A stretch of DNA of 39,046 bases from Propionibacteriaceae bacterium (GTDB taxonomy: Bacteria; Actinomycetota; Actinomycetes; Propionibacteriales; Propionibacteriaceae). Each line of letters opens with the position of its first letter. The first letter of the stretch is position 1. The notes below the pieces were generated by a model, which saw only the letters and a list, made by a program, of their open reading frames with translations, did no database searches and was not told the origin of the DNA. Both the position numbers and the translations under genes were made by a program. This document shows positions 7,628-16,518 of this stretch, piece by piece. The stretch covers positions 1-39,046 of the forward strand of contig JAPUEL010000068.1 in NCBI GenBank assembly GCA_027492545.1, given 5' to 3'.

Positions 7628-8433
7628 GGGTCTCAACCACCGAGAAGGTCCTCAACTACGTCATCCTCATCGCCTTCTCCCTGTACGCGCTCTTCCCCAT
7701 CCTCACCATCGCCGTCACTGCGCTCAGCCCGCAGTCGGGCATCACCGGCGGTGGGCTGCACTTCGAGAACCTCGTCGACGCCTGGAACATCGGCCAGTTC
7801 GGCGGCGCGCTCGCGCGCTCGCTCATGGTGGCCGTCCTGGTCGTGACCGCCGCGTTGAGTCTGTCGATTCTGGCCGGCTACGCCTTCGGCACCATGCGGT
7901 TCCGAGGATCGACGGCACTGTTCTACCTCTTCCTCCTCGGCCTCATGGTGCCGGCAGAGGCGATCGTCATCCCGCTGTTCTTCGACCTGCGGTCGCTGAA
8001 CCTCACCGACACCATCTGGGCCGTCGCGCTCCCGCAGATCGCGCAGTCCATCGCCTTCGGGACCTTCTGGATGCGCGCCCAGTTCCGGGCCCTCCCACCC
8101 AACCTGGTCGAGGCCGCCGCCATCGACGGCGTCAGCGGCATGCAGACCCTGTGGCGGATCGTCGTGCCCCCGTCGCTGCCCTCCATCGCCACCGTCACCG
8201 TCCTGATGTTCATGTGGACGTGGAACGAGTTCCTCATCCCTCTGGTCATGAGCCCCGGCGCCCAGTGGCGCACAGCACCGCTCGGGCTCGCGGTGTTCAA
8301 AGGCCAGTACACGGCGGACTACGCGCTGATCGCCTCCGCCGGCGTGATCATCGCTGCGCCGATCGTGATCGTCTTCCTCCTCCTCCAGCGCTACTTCATC
8401 TCCGGGATGCTGGAAGGAGCGGCCAAGGAATGA
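7624..8433 (+). CDS. Sugar ABC transporter permease, MalG/UgpE type
   Basis: 269 residues from ATG 7624 (MRVSTTEKVLNYVILIAF), overlapping the previous stop by 4 nt (ATGA). Six membrane helices are expected; LNYVILIAFSLYALFPILTI and GVIIAAPIVIVFLLLQRYF are the first and last. The EAA loop is VEAAAIDGVSGMQTLWRIVVPPSLP. It ends FISGMLEGAAKE, a typical C-terminus of this permease class. It partners the upstream permease to import the sugar bound by the lipoprotein. Confidence 0.93.
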   Translation: MRVSTTEKVLNYVILIAFSLYALFPILTIAVTALSPQSGITGGGLHFENLVDAWNIGQFGGALARSLMVAVLVVTAALSLSILAGYAFGTMRFRGSTALFYLFLLGLMVPAEAIVIPLFFDLRSLNLTDTIWAVALPQIAQSIAFGTFWMRAQFRALPPNLVEAAAIDGVSGMQTLWRIVVPPSLPSIATVTVLMFMWTWNEFLIPLVMSPGAQWRTAPLGLAVFKGQYTADYALIASAGVIIAAPIVIVFLLLQRYFISGMLEGAAKE

Positions 8434-9581
8434 CCCAACACGATCACAGCCCGACCGACGAGGCGGTCGTGTGCGAGGAGTGCTCCCCCTGGGATCCGCT
8501 CGAGGCACAGCGCAGCCCGGACGACCCCCCGCTGGACGTCCTCACCACCGGCACGATCTTCTTCGACATCATCTTCACCGGCCTGCCGCGGCTGCCGGAG
8601 CCGGGCGAGGAGCTCCACAGCGCAGGCATGGGCTCCTGCCCCGGCGGAATCGCGAACCTGGCGACGGCGACGGCCCGGCTGGGTCTCCGCACGGGCCTGG
8701 TGGCCGGCTTCGGCGATGACGCCTACGGTGACTGGATGTGGGACACCCTGAGCGGGCAGGAGAAGATCGATCTCAGCGCGTCGCGCCGGTTCTCCAACTT
8801 CCACTCCGCCCTCACCGTGTCCATGGCGTTTCACGATGACAGAGGCATGGTCACCCACATGCACCCCCTCCCGGAGTCGTTGGAGGCCGACCTTCTGGCC
8901 GCACCGGGGTCCAGGGCGGCCACCGTCGACCTCCAGGATCCCGCCTCGTGGTGGCGCACGCTCAAGGACCGCGGCACCCTGCTCTTCGCCGATGTGGGCT
9001 TCGACGAGACCGGCCGTTGGGATCAGTCCGTCCTGCACCTCCTCGAGGACTGCCATGCCTTCACCCCCAACGCCGTGGAGGCCATGCACTACACCCGCAC
9101 GGACCGGCCCACGGACGCCGTGCGCAGACTGGCCGAGTTGGTGCCGCTGGCCGTGGTGACCGACGGCGTCAACGGGTCCTTCGCGATCGACCAGCAGTCG
9201 GGCGAGGAGGCCTACTGCCCGGCGGTCACGACGGAGGCGATCGATCCCACCGGGGCGGGGGACGTCTTCGCTGCGTCGATCCTCCTCGGCACGCTGGCGG
9301 GCTGGCCGCTGGAGCACCGGCTCAGGTTCGCCGCGCTGACCTCCTCATTGGCCGTGCGCCAGTTCGGCGGATCGCTCGCGGCCCCCGGCTGGGGAGACAT
9401 CGCGGACTGGTGGGGGCTCGCCTCCACCCGCGCGGCTGGAGGAGACCTCAAGGCCGCCTACGTGCTCCGCGACTACGAGTTCCTGCGCGAGCTGTTACCG
9501 GACCACCCGGTGTTGGGGGTGCGTCGAGCGCAGGGCACCTTCGCGCTGGCCTCCGACGCCGGTCGTCGTCACCCCACGTGA
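8430..9581 (+). CDS. PfkB-family carbohydrate kinase
   Basis: 383 residues from ATG 8430, overlapping the permease stop by 4 nt. The ribokinase fold is clear: the N-terminal GG motif (CPGGIANLATATARLG, 70-85) and the anion-hole and base motif DPTGAGDVFAASI with catalytic Asp278. It would transfer phosphate from ATP to a sugar hydroxyl. Unusually, the domain begins only at about residue 35: an N-terminal extension carries a CEEC pair (15-18) that could bind metal or be redox active. It is the last gene of the transporter operon, so it probably acts on the imported sugar or on a product of the GH4 enzyme. The precise substrate cannot be read from sequence. The stop lies 13 nt from the convergent peptidase gene. 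Confidence 0.88.
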   Translation: MTQHDHSPTDEAVVCEECSPWDPLEAQRSPDDPPLDVLTTGTIFFDIIFTGLPRLPEPGEELHSAGMGSCPGGIANLATATARLGLRTGLVAGFGDDAYGDWMWDTLSGQEKIDLSASRRFSNFHSALTVSMAFHDDRGMVTHMHPLPESLEADLLAAPGSRAATVDLQDPASWWRTLKDRGTLLFADVGFDETGRWDQSVLHLLEDCHAFTPNAVEAMHYTRTDRPTDAVRRLAELVPLAVVTDGVNGSFAIDQQSGEEAYCPAVTTEAIDPTGAGDVFAASILLGTLAGWPLEHRLRFAALTSSLAVRQFGGSLAAPGWGDIADWWGLASTRAAGGDLKAAYVLRDYEFLRELLPDHPVLGVRRAQGTFALASDAGRRHPT

Positions 9582-9594
9582 CCTTGGAGGGCGC

Positions 9595-10614
9595 TCAGTC
9601 CACATCTCCGGGAAGGGCGGTCCAGGTGTTGCAGTTACCGAGCGACGACGAGTAGAGGCCCCGCAGGCCCCACGTCGCCACCGAGTCCTTCGACCCGTGG
9701 ATGCCGTCCTCGACGACCGCTCGGAGGAAGGGCTCGAAGGAGTCGTAGACGCCCCGGGTCATCGTGAACGAGGGGTCATGCGCGATCATCGCGTAGCCGA
9801 AGCAGGTGGCCTGGAGCTCCAGCCGCCGGGCCGACTCGTTGTCGCCGCCCACCGAGTACTCGGCCATGAACATCCCCGCCTCGGACTGGAGGTGGTGGCC
9901 GTACTCGTGACCTGCCATGTCCTTGACGCCGAAGTCGTGCCAGGCCGCTCCGTTGAGGGTGGTCTCGCCGAAGTAGATGGCACCCCCCTGCGCCGAGCAG
10001 TACAGCGCCGGGGCAGACACCTCGCCGCACGGCGTCTCCACCCTGTCCCCCGCGAAGAAGAACACCGGAATGTCCTGCGTGCTGTAGCCGAGGCTCGCCA
10101 GCGTGGGCTTCCACGCGGCCTGCAGGCAGTCCATCTGGGCCCCGGCGGCGGCCTCCAGCTCTGCCAGGGTGAGCACCACGCCCGGTGGGGGGCAGCCCGC
10201 GAGCGTCGGGAGCGGGGGCGCGTACAGGGCGCTCTGCTGGAGCGTCACCCAGTCCGGGTTGCTCGACGTCGGCCCGGGAATCGGCGGCCACTCACGCGCA
10301 GGGAGGCCCACCTCCTCCGCCGGGGAGACCGACGGCGTGACCGGAACTGGAGTGGTCGGCTCACCGCTCGGCTCGACCGGGGTCGGCGACGATTGGTCGG
10401 ACGGCTCTGGCTGGACCACCACCGGCGGCTCGGGCGAGGCCAGGTCCGAGACGGCCCCGAACAGGGCCGCCGCCGCGAACAGCCCCACCCCTGCGAGCAG
10501 GAGCAGCACCAGGAGGACCACCCCCGCGCCGCCGGAGCGCTTCGGCGGAGGTGGCGGCGCCCACAGCGGCGGACCGCCCATCGGGCGATACTGCCAGCCG
10601 GGACGCGCGGTCAC
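9595..10614 (-). CDS. Membrane-anchored neutral zinc metallopeptidase (YpfJ-like), copy 1
   Basis: 339 residues from a GTG. A Pro-rich cytosolic start and one membrane helix (about 30-55) are followed by a Pro/Ser/Thr linker (60-110) and an extracytoplasmic catalytic domain. The zinc site is HEYGH (236-240) with a likely third ligand Glu266 in LELQATC, which matches the neutral zinc metallopeptidase family PF04228. Six or more cysteines (GCPPP, MDC, PCGE, YCS, TCF, NCN) may form disulfides. The natural substrate is unknown. Its start overlaps the stop of its paralogue by 4 nt (GTGA). Confidence 0.85.
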   Translation of the reverse strand: MTARPGWQYRPMGGPPLWAPPPPPKRSGGAGVVLLVLLLLAGVGLFAAAALFGAVSDLASPEPPVVVQPEPSDQSSPTPVEPSGEPTTPVPVTPSVSPAEEVGLPAREWPPIPGPTSSNPDWVTLQQSALYAPPLPTLAGCPPPGVVLTLAELEAAAGAQMDCLQAAWKPTLASLGYSTQDIPVFFFAGDRVETPCGEVSAPALYCSAQGGAIYFGETTLNGAAWHDFGVKDMAGHEYGHHLQSEAGMFMAEYSVGGDNESARRLELQATCFGYAMIAHDPSFTMTRGVYDSFEPFLRAVVEDGIHGSKDSVATWGLRGLYSSSLGNCNTWTALPGDVD

Positions 10615-11513
10615 GCGACCGCCTCCGGCGGCGCCACCCAGGCGTTGCAGTCCCCGGCCGTGGCCGCGTAGAGGCCCCTGAGCCCCCAGTGCTGGATGGA
10701 CTCCCTGCTGCCGTGCACCCCGTCGACCAGCATCGTGTCCAGCCGCCCCACCCAGGAGGAGTAGGTGACCTCGTTCAGCGTGACCGCGTCGTTGTGGGCG
10801 GTCATCATGGCCGACCAGCAGATCGCCTGGAGCTCGGAGCGGCGCTCCAGCTCGCCGTCGGGCGGGAGCGAGAGCTTGACGTCGGTGATCCCGGCGAGGT
10901 GTTGGAGGTGATGGCCGTACTCATGGTTGACCATCTCGTTGACCGCGAGGTCCCAGGACTCGGCCATGCGCAGGTGGCCCTCCCCGAAGTGCACGACTCC
11001 GTCGTCCGCCGAGCAGTAGAACGCGGGCGCCTCGAGGTACCCGCAGCCGCTCCCGGAGCCCTCGCCCGTGAAGAACTCCACGGCGGGGCGCGTCGTCGGC
11101 CAGCCCAGGCCGCGGAGGACCGGCTCCCAGGCGGCGTGGACGCAGTCCCACTGGGCCGTCACGGCCCCACGCCACGCGTCCTCAGTGAGGGTGGTCGCGG
11201 GAGGGGGGCAGCCCCGCAGCGTCACCGAAGGCACCTCGTCGAGTGGGGTCCGCTGCGCCGCGGCCCACGGCGAGGCCGGGTCCGGCGAGGGCAGAGCGGC
11301 CCAGTCGAGCTCAGGAAGACTCCACTCGCCGGGACCCGCCAGCGGCGCCTCGGGCCCACCGGGGCCCACTTCGACGGCGGGGACAACGCCCGTGACCACT
11401 GTGTAGGTCACGCCCACCAGCGATACCGCCACCGCCAGCGCCAGGACCGTGATCCCCAGCTTCATGGGGCGGGAGGGGCCGGGCTCCGGCGGCTCGACGT
11501 GCCATCGGTCCAT
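10611..11513 (-). CDS. Membrane-anchored neutral zinc metallopeptidase (YpfJ-like), copy 2
   Basis: 300 residues, paralogous to the next gene downstream. Shared marks include GCPPP, D/C-x2-AAW, FFxG, YCSA, HEYGHHLQ (197-204), SELQAxC with Glu227, and the end WGLRGLY...G-CN-W. One membrane helix (about 18-42) places the catalytic domain outside the membrane. The linker is shorter and less Ser/Thr-rich than in copy 1. ATG at 11513 is used here; Met17 just before the helix is an alternative. The two arose by tandem duplication, and the divergence by eye is large, so the event is probably old. Confidence 0.83.
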   Translation of the reverse strand: MDRWHVEPPEPGPSRPMKLGITVLALAVAVSLVGVTYTVVTGVVPAVEVGPGGPEAPLAGPGEWSLPELDWAALPSPDPASPWAAAQRTPLDEVPSVTLRGCPPPATTLTEDAWRGAVTAQWDCVHAAWEPVLRGLGWPTTRPAVEFFTGEGSGSGCGYLEAPAFYCSADDGVVHFGEGHLRMAESWDLAVNEMVNHEYGHHLQHLAGITDVKLSLPPDGELERRSELQAICWSAMMTAHNDAVTLNEVTYSSWVGRLDTMLVDGVHGSRESIQHWGLRGLYAATAGDCNAWVAPPEAVA

Positions 11514-11557
11514 CAGCAGCCTCCCCTGGCCGAGCGCATCGCGGTCACCCTGCCGGC

Positions 11558-11920
11558 TCAGAGGAAGGTGATCACCAGGAGCAGCATGAGGATGGCGACC
11601 AGCGCCACGCCCACGACACCCACGCCGATCGCCATCGGGATCAGGTTGCGGGGCTCGGTGACCCGGCCCGCCGGTGGCCCTCCCTGCTGCACGATGGCCG
11701 GCACGTCGACGGCGGCCGCCGGCAGCCGCTCGATGACGGGGACGAGGTCCCCCAGGGTGCGGGCCGCGTAGACCACGTCCATCGCCTGCGCGTACTCGTC
11801 GTGCGAGATCCGCCCGTCACTGAAGGCGGCGTTGAGCCTGGCGGTCAGGGACTCGCGCTCCACCTCGTCGACCGGATCGGCCGCGCGTTGCAGGTACTTC
11901 GAGGACGGAGGGAGCGCCAT
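11558..11920 (-). CDS. DUF1707 (SHOCT-like) small membrane protein
   Basis: 120 residues. Residues about 10-65 follow the DUF1707 pattern found widely in actinobacteria: a short basic/acidic start, E-R-E-x-L-x-x-R-L-N-A-A-F-S-D-G-R-I, then EYAQAMDVVYAARTLGDLVPVIERLP. A C-terminal hydrophobic segment (AIGVGVVGVALVAILMLLLV) is a single membrane span. The function of this domain is unknown. It lies 44 nt upstream of the peptidase pair on the same strand, so the three may be co-transcribed. Confidence 0.75.
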   Translation of the reverse strand: MALPPSSKYLQRAADPVDEVERESLTARLNAAFSDGRISHDEYAQAMDVVYAARTLGDLVPVIERLPAAAVDVPAIVQQGGPPAGRVTEPRNLIPMAIGVGVVGVALVAILMLLLVITFL

Positions 11921-11977
11921 GCCGCCATCATAGGCCGGAGCATCAAGCAGGGAGACCCGCTGACGGACCGGGCGCGG

Positions 11978-12796
11978 TCAGTCGGCCAGCGGACCGAACA
12001 GGTCCCCGAGTCGCTCGGCGCCGCCGTCCGGCTCGGTGAGCACCCACAGCCCGTGCTCGGTGACGGCCACCGTGTTCTCCCAGTGGGAGCCCCGGGAGGC
12101 GTCGCGGCTCACGACGGTCCAGCCGTCGTCGAGCTCGACGGTCTGGTGCAGCCCTGTGGTGAGCATCGGCTCGATGGCGAGCGCCATGCCGACGGCCAGC
12201 TTGGGGGTGGGCCGGCGCCGGTACCAGTTCGGCACATCGGGCTCCATGTGCATCTCGGAGCCGATGCCGTGCCCCGTGTACTCACGCAGCGTCCCGTAGC
12301 GCACCGGGAGCGACTTGACGTAGTCCTCGATGGCGCGGGACACGTCACCCACCCGCCCGCCGGCCCGCATGGCCCGCGCGCCGGCCCACATGGCCTCGCG
12401 CGTGGCCTCGATGAGCGCCAGGTCCTCAGCGCTGGGGGTGCCGACGACGATGGTGCGGGCGGCGTCCCCGTGCCACCCCTGCACGATGGCCCCGAAGTCG
12501 ATGGAGACGAGGTCACCCTCCTGAAGGACCCGAGCCCCCGGCACGCCGTGGACCAGCTCGTCGTTGACCGAGATGCACGCGACGCCGGGGAAGCCGACAC
12601 CCCACATCGACCCGTAGTCGAGGAAGGAGGACTCGGCGCCGTTGCGGGCGAGGACCTCCCGGCCGATGGCGTCCAGCTCCGCTGTGGTGACGCCGGCCGC
12701 GGCTGCGCCACACATGGCCGCCAGACCCTCAGCCACGACCAGGCCGGCCTTGCGCATCAACCGCAGCTCGGCCGCGGACTTGACCTCGATGGTCAC
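11978..12796 (-). CDS. map: Methionine aminopeptidase, type I
   Basis: 272 residues from a GTG that overlaps the adk stop (GTGA). It removes the initiator Met from new proteins with a dinuclear metal centre. Ligand motifs are visible: [31 protein letters not shown] (two Asp), [11 protein letters not shown] (His), LAIEPML (Glu) and [12 protein letters not shown] (Glu). There is no zinc-finger N-terminal extension. secY-adk-map is the usual actinobacterial order. Here the next ribosomal cluster gene, infA, is displaced by about 9.3 kb. Confidence 0.97.
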   Translation of the reverse strand: MTIEVKSAAELRLMRKAGLVVAEGLAAMCGAAAAGVTTAELDAIGREVLARNGAESSFLDYGSMWGVGFPGVACISVNDELVHGVPGARVLQEGDLVSIDFGAIVQGWHGDAARTIVVGTPSAEDLALIEATREAMWAGARAMRAGGRVGDVSRAIEDYVKSLPVRYGTLREYTGHGIGSEMHMEPDVPNWYRRRPTPKLAVGMALAIEPMLTTGLHQTVELDDGWTVVSRDASRGSHWENTVAVTEHGLWVLTEPDGGAERLGDLFGPLAD

Positions 12797-13374
12797 CGGT
12801 TCGCGCCGGCGTGGGCGTCGACCATGTCGAACATGCGCTGACGCACCTCGTCGACGCTGCCCGTGCCCTCGACGTCGACGAGCAGCCCCTTGTTCTCGTA
12901 GTGGAAGAGCAGGGGCGCGGTCTGGCCCGCGTAGACCTCCATGCGGCGGCGGATGGTGTCGGCGTTGTCGTCGGCCCGGCCCTCCTTCAGCGCCCGGTCG
13001 AGCAGCCGCTGGACCAGCGCCTCGGGCTCGACGTGCAGAGACACGACGGCGTCGAGCTGCTCACCGCGCGCCGCGAGGTACCGGTCCAGGAAGAACACCT
13101 GGTGCATCGTCCGGGGGAACCCGTCGAGGAGGAACCCCGGCTCGCAGTCCGGCTCCGTCAGCCGATCGGCCACGATCTCCTCGGTCACATCGTCGGGGAC
13201 GTACTCCCCCGCGTCGATGATCTCCTTGACCTTGATCCCGAGAGGGGTCTGGTTCCTGATGTTGTGCCTGAAGATGTCACCGGTCGAGATGGCGGGCACG
13301 CCGTAGCGTTCCGCCAGCGCGGTGGCCTGCGTCCCCTTGCCCGCCCCAGGGGCCCCCATGATCAGCAGCTTCAC
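12793..13374 (-). CDS. adk: Adenylate kinase, short form
   Basis: 193 residues. It catalyses ATP + AMP to 2 ADP. Seen: the P-loop [10 protein letters not shown] (7-16), the AMP site STGDIFR, and [10 protein letters not shown]. The long zinc-type LID insertion is missing, as is normal for actinobacterial enzymes. It overlaps secY by 4 nt upstream (ATGA) and map by 4 nt downstream, so the three genes form a translationally coupled unit. Confidence 0.97.
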   Translation of the reverse strand: MKLLIMGAPGAGKGTQATALAERYGVPAISTGDIFRHNIRNQTPLGIKVKEIIDAGEYVPDDVTEEIVADRLTEPDCEPGFLLDGFPRTMHQVFFLDRYLAARGEQLDAVVSLHVEPEALVQRLLDRALKEGRADDNADTIRRRMEVYAGQTAPLLFHYENKGLLVDVEGTGSVDEVRQRMFDMVDAHAGANR

Positions 13375-14684
13375 CGCAGGAAGCCCTCATAGTTGCGCTG
13401 CTGGAGTTGGCTCTCGATCTTCTTCACGGTGTCGAGCGCCACGCCGACGATGATGAGGATGGAGGTGCCGCCGAAGGGGAAGTTCTGCTGGGCGCCCACC
13501 GCCATGAAGGCGATGGTGGGAATCAGGGCGATCGTGGCCAGGTAGAGGGAACCGGGGGCCGTGAGCCGCGAGAGCACGTAGGCCAGGTAGCGCTCGGTGG
13601 GCTTGCCCGCCCGGATCCCGGGGATGAAGCCGCCGTACTTCTTCATGTTGTCCGAGACCTCCTCCGGGTTGAAGGTGATCGACACGTAGAAGTAGCAGAA
13701 TGCGATGATCAGGAAGAACTGCACCAGGTTGTAGATCCACGACTGCCCGCCCTGGCCTGTGAAGTTGGCCTGGATCCACTCCGACACCACGCCCTCGGGC
13801 CGGAACGTCGCGAACAACACGGGCAGGTACAGCATCGACGAGGCGAAGATGACCGGGATGACGCCGGACTGGTTGACCTTCAAGGGGATGTAGGTGGTCG
13901 ACCCGCCCACGAGCCGACGCCCCACCATCCGCTTCGCGTACTGCACAGGGATCCGACGCTGGCCCTGCTCGACCCAGATGATGCCCAGCATCACCAGCAG
14001 GCCGATGCCGATGACGAGGAAGAACAGGAACCAGCCCGTGACGCCCTCGTGGCTCTGCTTGATGGACCAGAGTCCGGCCGGGAAGCTGGCCGCGATCTGG
14101 GTGAAGATCATGATGGACATGCCGTTGCCGATGCCGCGCTCGGTGATGAGCTCGCCCATCCACATGATGACGGCGGTGCCCGCGGTCATGATCATCACCA
14201 TGGTGACCAGCGGAAGCAGCTCGTCGCTGTAGAGGATCCCGTCGCAGCCCTGGAACAGCTGCCCGGTGCGCGCCAGCGTCACGAACGCCGTGGCGTTCAG
14301 GACGGCCAGGACCAGGGTGAGGTACCGGGTGTACTCGGTGATCTTCTGCTGCCCCGTGCCGCCCTCCTTCTTCAGCGCCTCCAGCTTCGGAATCACCACG
14401 GTCAGGAGCTGCAGGATGATCGAGGCCGTGATGTAGGGCATGATGCCGAGCGCGAAGATCGTCAGCTGAAGCAGCGCCCCACCCGAGAACAGGTTGATCA
14501 TCGAGTAGATGCCCGCCGAGTCGCCCTGTGAGGCGAGCGCGAGACACTGATCGATCCGGGAGATGCTCACGTTGGGCGACGGGATCGTCGATCCGAGACG
14601 GAACACAGCGATGATGCCCAGCGTGAAGAAGATCTTCTTGCGAAGGTCCGGCGTCTTCAACGCGTTGGCCAAGGCGGAGATCAT
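13371..14684 (-). CDS. secY: Protein translocase subunit SecY
   Basis: 437 residues with ten predicted membrane helices. SecY is the channel of the SecYEG translocon. Seen: [39 protein letters not shown] (helix 2b), [15 protein letters not shown], the cytoplasmic loop [16 protein letters not shown] that binds SecA/ribosome, and the conserved end [24 protein letters not shown] 20-bp hairpin lies between it and rplO, so secY-adk-map may be transcribed partly on its own. Confidence 0.98.
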   Translation of the reverse strand: MISALANALKTPDLRKKIFFTLGIIAVFRLGSTIPSPNVSISRIDQCLALASQGDSAGIYSMINLFSGGALLQLTIFALGIMPYITASIILQLLTVVIPKLEALKKEGGTGQQKITEYTRYLTLVLAVLNATAFVTLARTGQLFQGCDGILYSDELLPLVTMVMIMTAGTAVIMWMGELITERGIGNGMSIMIFTQIAASFPAGLWSIKQSHEGVTGWFLFFLVIGIGLLVMLGIIWVEQGQRRIPVQYAKRMVGRRLVGGSTTYIPLKVNQSGVIPVIFASSMLYLPVLFATFRPEGVVSEWIQANFTGQGGQSWIYNLVQFFLIIAFCYFYVSITFNPEEVSDNMKKYGGFIPGIRAGKPTERYLAYVLSRLTAPGSLYLATIALIPTIAFMAVGAQQNFPFGGTSILIIVGVALDTVKKIESQLQQRNYEGFLR

Positions 14685-14810
14685 CCGACCCTACTTTCGA
14701 TTTCGGTAACTACACGGCACTGTGCACTGGCGGCACGGCAACCAGGGAAGCCTATCAAGCGCCGCACGGGCGCCAAAACGTCCCCGGCCGACGGCCCGCG
14801 GCGCGGAATG

Positions 14811-14855
14811 ACCGACGGGGTGGGCCCGGAGCGATTCCGGGCCCACCCCGTCGGT
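14811..14855 (-). terminator. 20-bp perfect hairpin between rplO and secY
   Basis: The arms 14811-14830 and 14836-14855 are exactly complementary (20 bp, GC-rich) around a GCGAT loop. It lies 26 nt past the rplO stop and about 126 nt before secY. No U-tract follows on either strand. It is probably a strong (I-shaped) terminator or attenuator, or an RNA processing/stability element. Confidence 0.65.
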
Positions 14856-14880
14856 GGTGTTGCTGGTGCGAGGACCGAAC

Positions 14881-15321
14881 TCAGAGCTCGGTCACCGAGC
14901 CGCCGGCAGCCTCGAGCTTCGCCTTGGCGGAGCCGGAGAACGAGTGGGCGGACACGTTGAGCGCCACGGCGACGTCCCCGTTGCCGAGGACCTTGACCAG
15001 GTTGCCGGAGCGCACAGCGCCGGCGGCGACCAGGTCAGCGACCTCGACAGAGCCGCCCTCGGGGAACAGCTCGGCGAGACGGCCGACGTTGACCACCTGG
15101 TACTCCACCCGGAACGGGTTCTTGAAGCCCTTGAGCTTCGGAAGTCGCATGTGCAGCGGCATCTGGCCGCCCTCGAAGTTCTGGGGGACGTTCTTGCGGG
15201 CCCCCGTGCCCTTCGTGCCACGACCGGCGGTCTTGCCCTTCGATCCCTCACCACGGCCGACACGGGTCTTAGCCGTCTTGGCGCCGGGGGCGGGACGCAG
15301 ATGATGCAGCTTGAGCGTCAT
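14881..15321 (-). CDS. rplO: 50S ribosomal protein L15
   Basis: 146 residues. An early-assembly 23S rRNA binder. The Gly/Lys-rich N-terminal extension ([21 protein letters not shown]) and the L15 core [20 protein letters not shown] are intact. It ends in the usual [13 protein letters not shown] segment. It starts 2 nt before the rpmD stop. This is the last gene before the strong 20-bp hairpin. Confidence 0.98.
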   Translation of the reverse strand: MTLKLHHLRPAPGAKTAKTRVGRGEGSKGKTAGRGTKGTGARKNVPQNFEGGQMPLHMRLPKLKGFKNPFRVEYQVVNVGRLAELFPEGGSVEVADLVAAGAVRSGNLVKVLGNGDVAVALNVSAHSFSGSAKAKLEAAGGSVTEL

Positions 15322-15322
15322 C

Positions 15323-15505
15323 TCACTTCACCTCTTCCACGGTAACGAGATGGGCGACGGTGCGGATCATGCCGAGCACCTCGGGACGGTCCTCGCGGAC
15401 CACCGAGGCGCCGATCTTGCCCAGACCGAGCGTACGCAGCGTGTCACGCTGGTACTGCTTTCCACCCACCCCAGACTTTGCCTGGGTGATCTTCAGCTCG
15501 GCCAT
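15323..15505 (-). CDS. rpmD: 50S ribosomal protein L30
   Basis: 60 residues from ATG 15505: [20 protein letters not shown], then [23 protein letters not shown]. This is the complete bacterial uL30 fold. The ATG shares one base with the rpsE stop (TGATG), so it is translationally coupled to it. Longer in-frame extensions inside rpsE were discarded. Confidence 0.97.
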   Translation of the reverse strand: MAELKITQAKSGVGGKQYQRDTLRTLGLGKIGASVVREDRPEVLGMIRTVAHLVTVEEVK

Positions 15506-16110
15506 CAGTGGGTCACCCCTTCCTTGGCAGCGCGGAGGAGTGCCGCCGGGGCGACGTCCTCGACCGGCAGCCCGCGGCGCCTGGCCACGGCCTCCGGCTC
15601 TTCGAGCTGCTGGAGCGCGGCAACGGTGGCATGCACCACGTTGATGGCGTTGGAGGATCCGAGCGACTTGGCGAGCACGTCGTGCACGCCTGCGCACTCG
15701 AGGACGGCGCGGGCCGAGCCGCCGGCGATGACGCCGGTACCCGGGGAGGCCGGACGCAGCATGACCACGCCGGCCGCCTTCTCACCCTGCACCGGGTGCG
15801 GGATGGTGCGCTGGATCAGCGGCACGCGGAAGAAGTGCTTCTTGGCCTCCTCCACACCCTTGGCGATGGCGGCCGGCACCTCCTTCGCCTTGCCGTATCC
15901 GACGCCCACCATTCCCTCGCCGTCGCCGACGACCACCAGAGCGGTGAAGCTGAAGCGACGACCACCCTGAACGACCTTGGCGACGCGGTTGATGGTCACC
16001 ACCCGCTCGAGGTACTTGCTTTCTTCCTTGGGAGCCTGGCCACGACGATCGTCACGGCCACGACGCTCACCGGTCGCGCCGCCACCGCGGCGCTGCTGGG
16101 TCTCACTCAT
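15505..16110 (-). CDS. rpsE: 30S ribosomal protein S5
   Basis: 201 residues. S5 helps decoding accuracy with S4. A low-complexity Arg/Gly-rich N-terminal extension ([20 protein letters not shown]) precedes the double-stranded-RNA-binding-like domain ([40 protein letters not shown]) and the C-terminal domain with [12 protein letters not shown]. The extension is common in actinobacteria. The end [11 protein letters not shown] is slightly variable. Confidence 0.98.
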   Translation of the reverse strand: MSETQQRRGGGATGERRGRDDRRGQAPKEESKYLERVVTINRVAKVVQGGRRFSFTALVVVGDGEGMVGVGYGKAKEVPAAIAKGVEEAKKHFFRVPLIQRTIPHPVQGEKAAGVVMLRPASPGTGVIAGGSARAVLECAGVHDVLAKSLGSSNAINVVHATVAALQQLEEPEAVARRRGLPVEDVAPAALLRAAKEGVTH

Positions 16111-16134
16111 CGTGAAAAACCTTTCCTTTCGTCG

Positions 16135-16518
16135 TTAGAAGCCGAGCCCGGCCTCGCGGGCCGCGTCGGCGAGAGCCGCGATGCGCCCGTGGTACTTGTT
16201 GCCCGCACGGTCGAAGACGACCTGCTCGATGCCGGCTGCCTTGGCACGCTCGGCGATCAGGGCGCCGACCTTGCGCGCCTTCTCCGACTTGTCCGCCTCG
16301 GCGCCGCGCACGTCGGCCTCCATGGTGGACGCGGACGCCAGCGTCTGGCCCTGGACGTCGTCGATGACCTGAACGAACAGGTGACGCGACGACCGGGTGA
16401 CGACGAGACGGGGACGCTCGGCCGAGCCGTTGATCTTCTTGCGCGCACGCAGCTGCCGTCGGGCGCGGGACGCCGTCTTGGGAGCCAGCGACTTGCGGTT
16501 GCTGAGCGAGATGGCCAT
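16135..16518 (-). CDS. rplR: 50S ribosomal protein L18
   Basis: 127 residues from ATG 16518, which shares one base with the rplF stop (TGATG). The in-frame GTG one codon earlier is less likely. L18 binds 5S rRNA. Seen: [35 protein letters not shown] RNA-binding strand, and [26 protein letters not shown], the universal C-terminus. Confidence 0.97.
   Translation of the reverse strand: MAISLSNRKSLAPKTASRARRQLRARKKINGSAERPRLVVTRSSRHLFVQVIDDVQGQTLASASTMEADVRGAEADKSEKARKVGALIAERAKAAGIEQVVFDRAGNKYHGRIAALADAAREAGLGF

Noticed and set aside
15505..16518. Stop/start overlaps as a programmed frameshift
   Set aside because: TGATG and ATGA overlaps recur across many genes here and in actinobacteria in general; no slippery sequence is seen, so translational coupling is sufficient.
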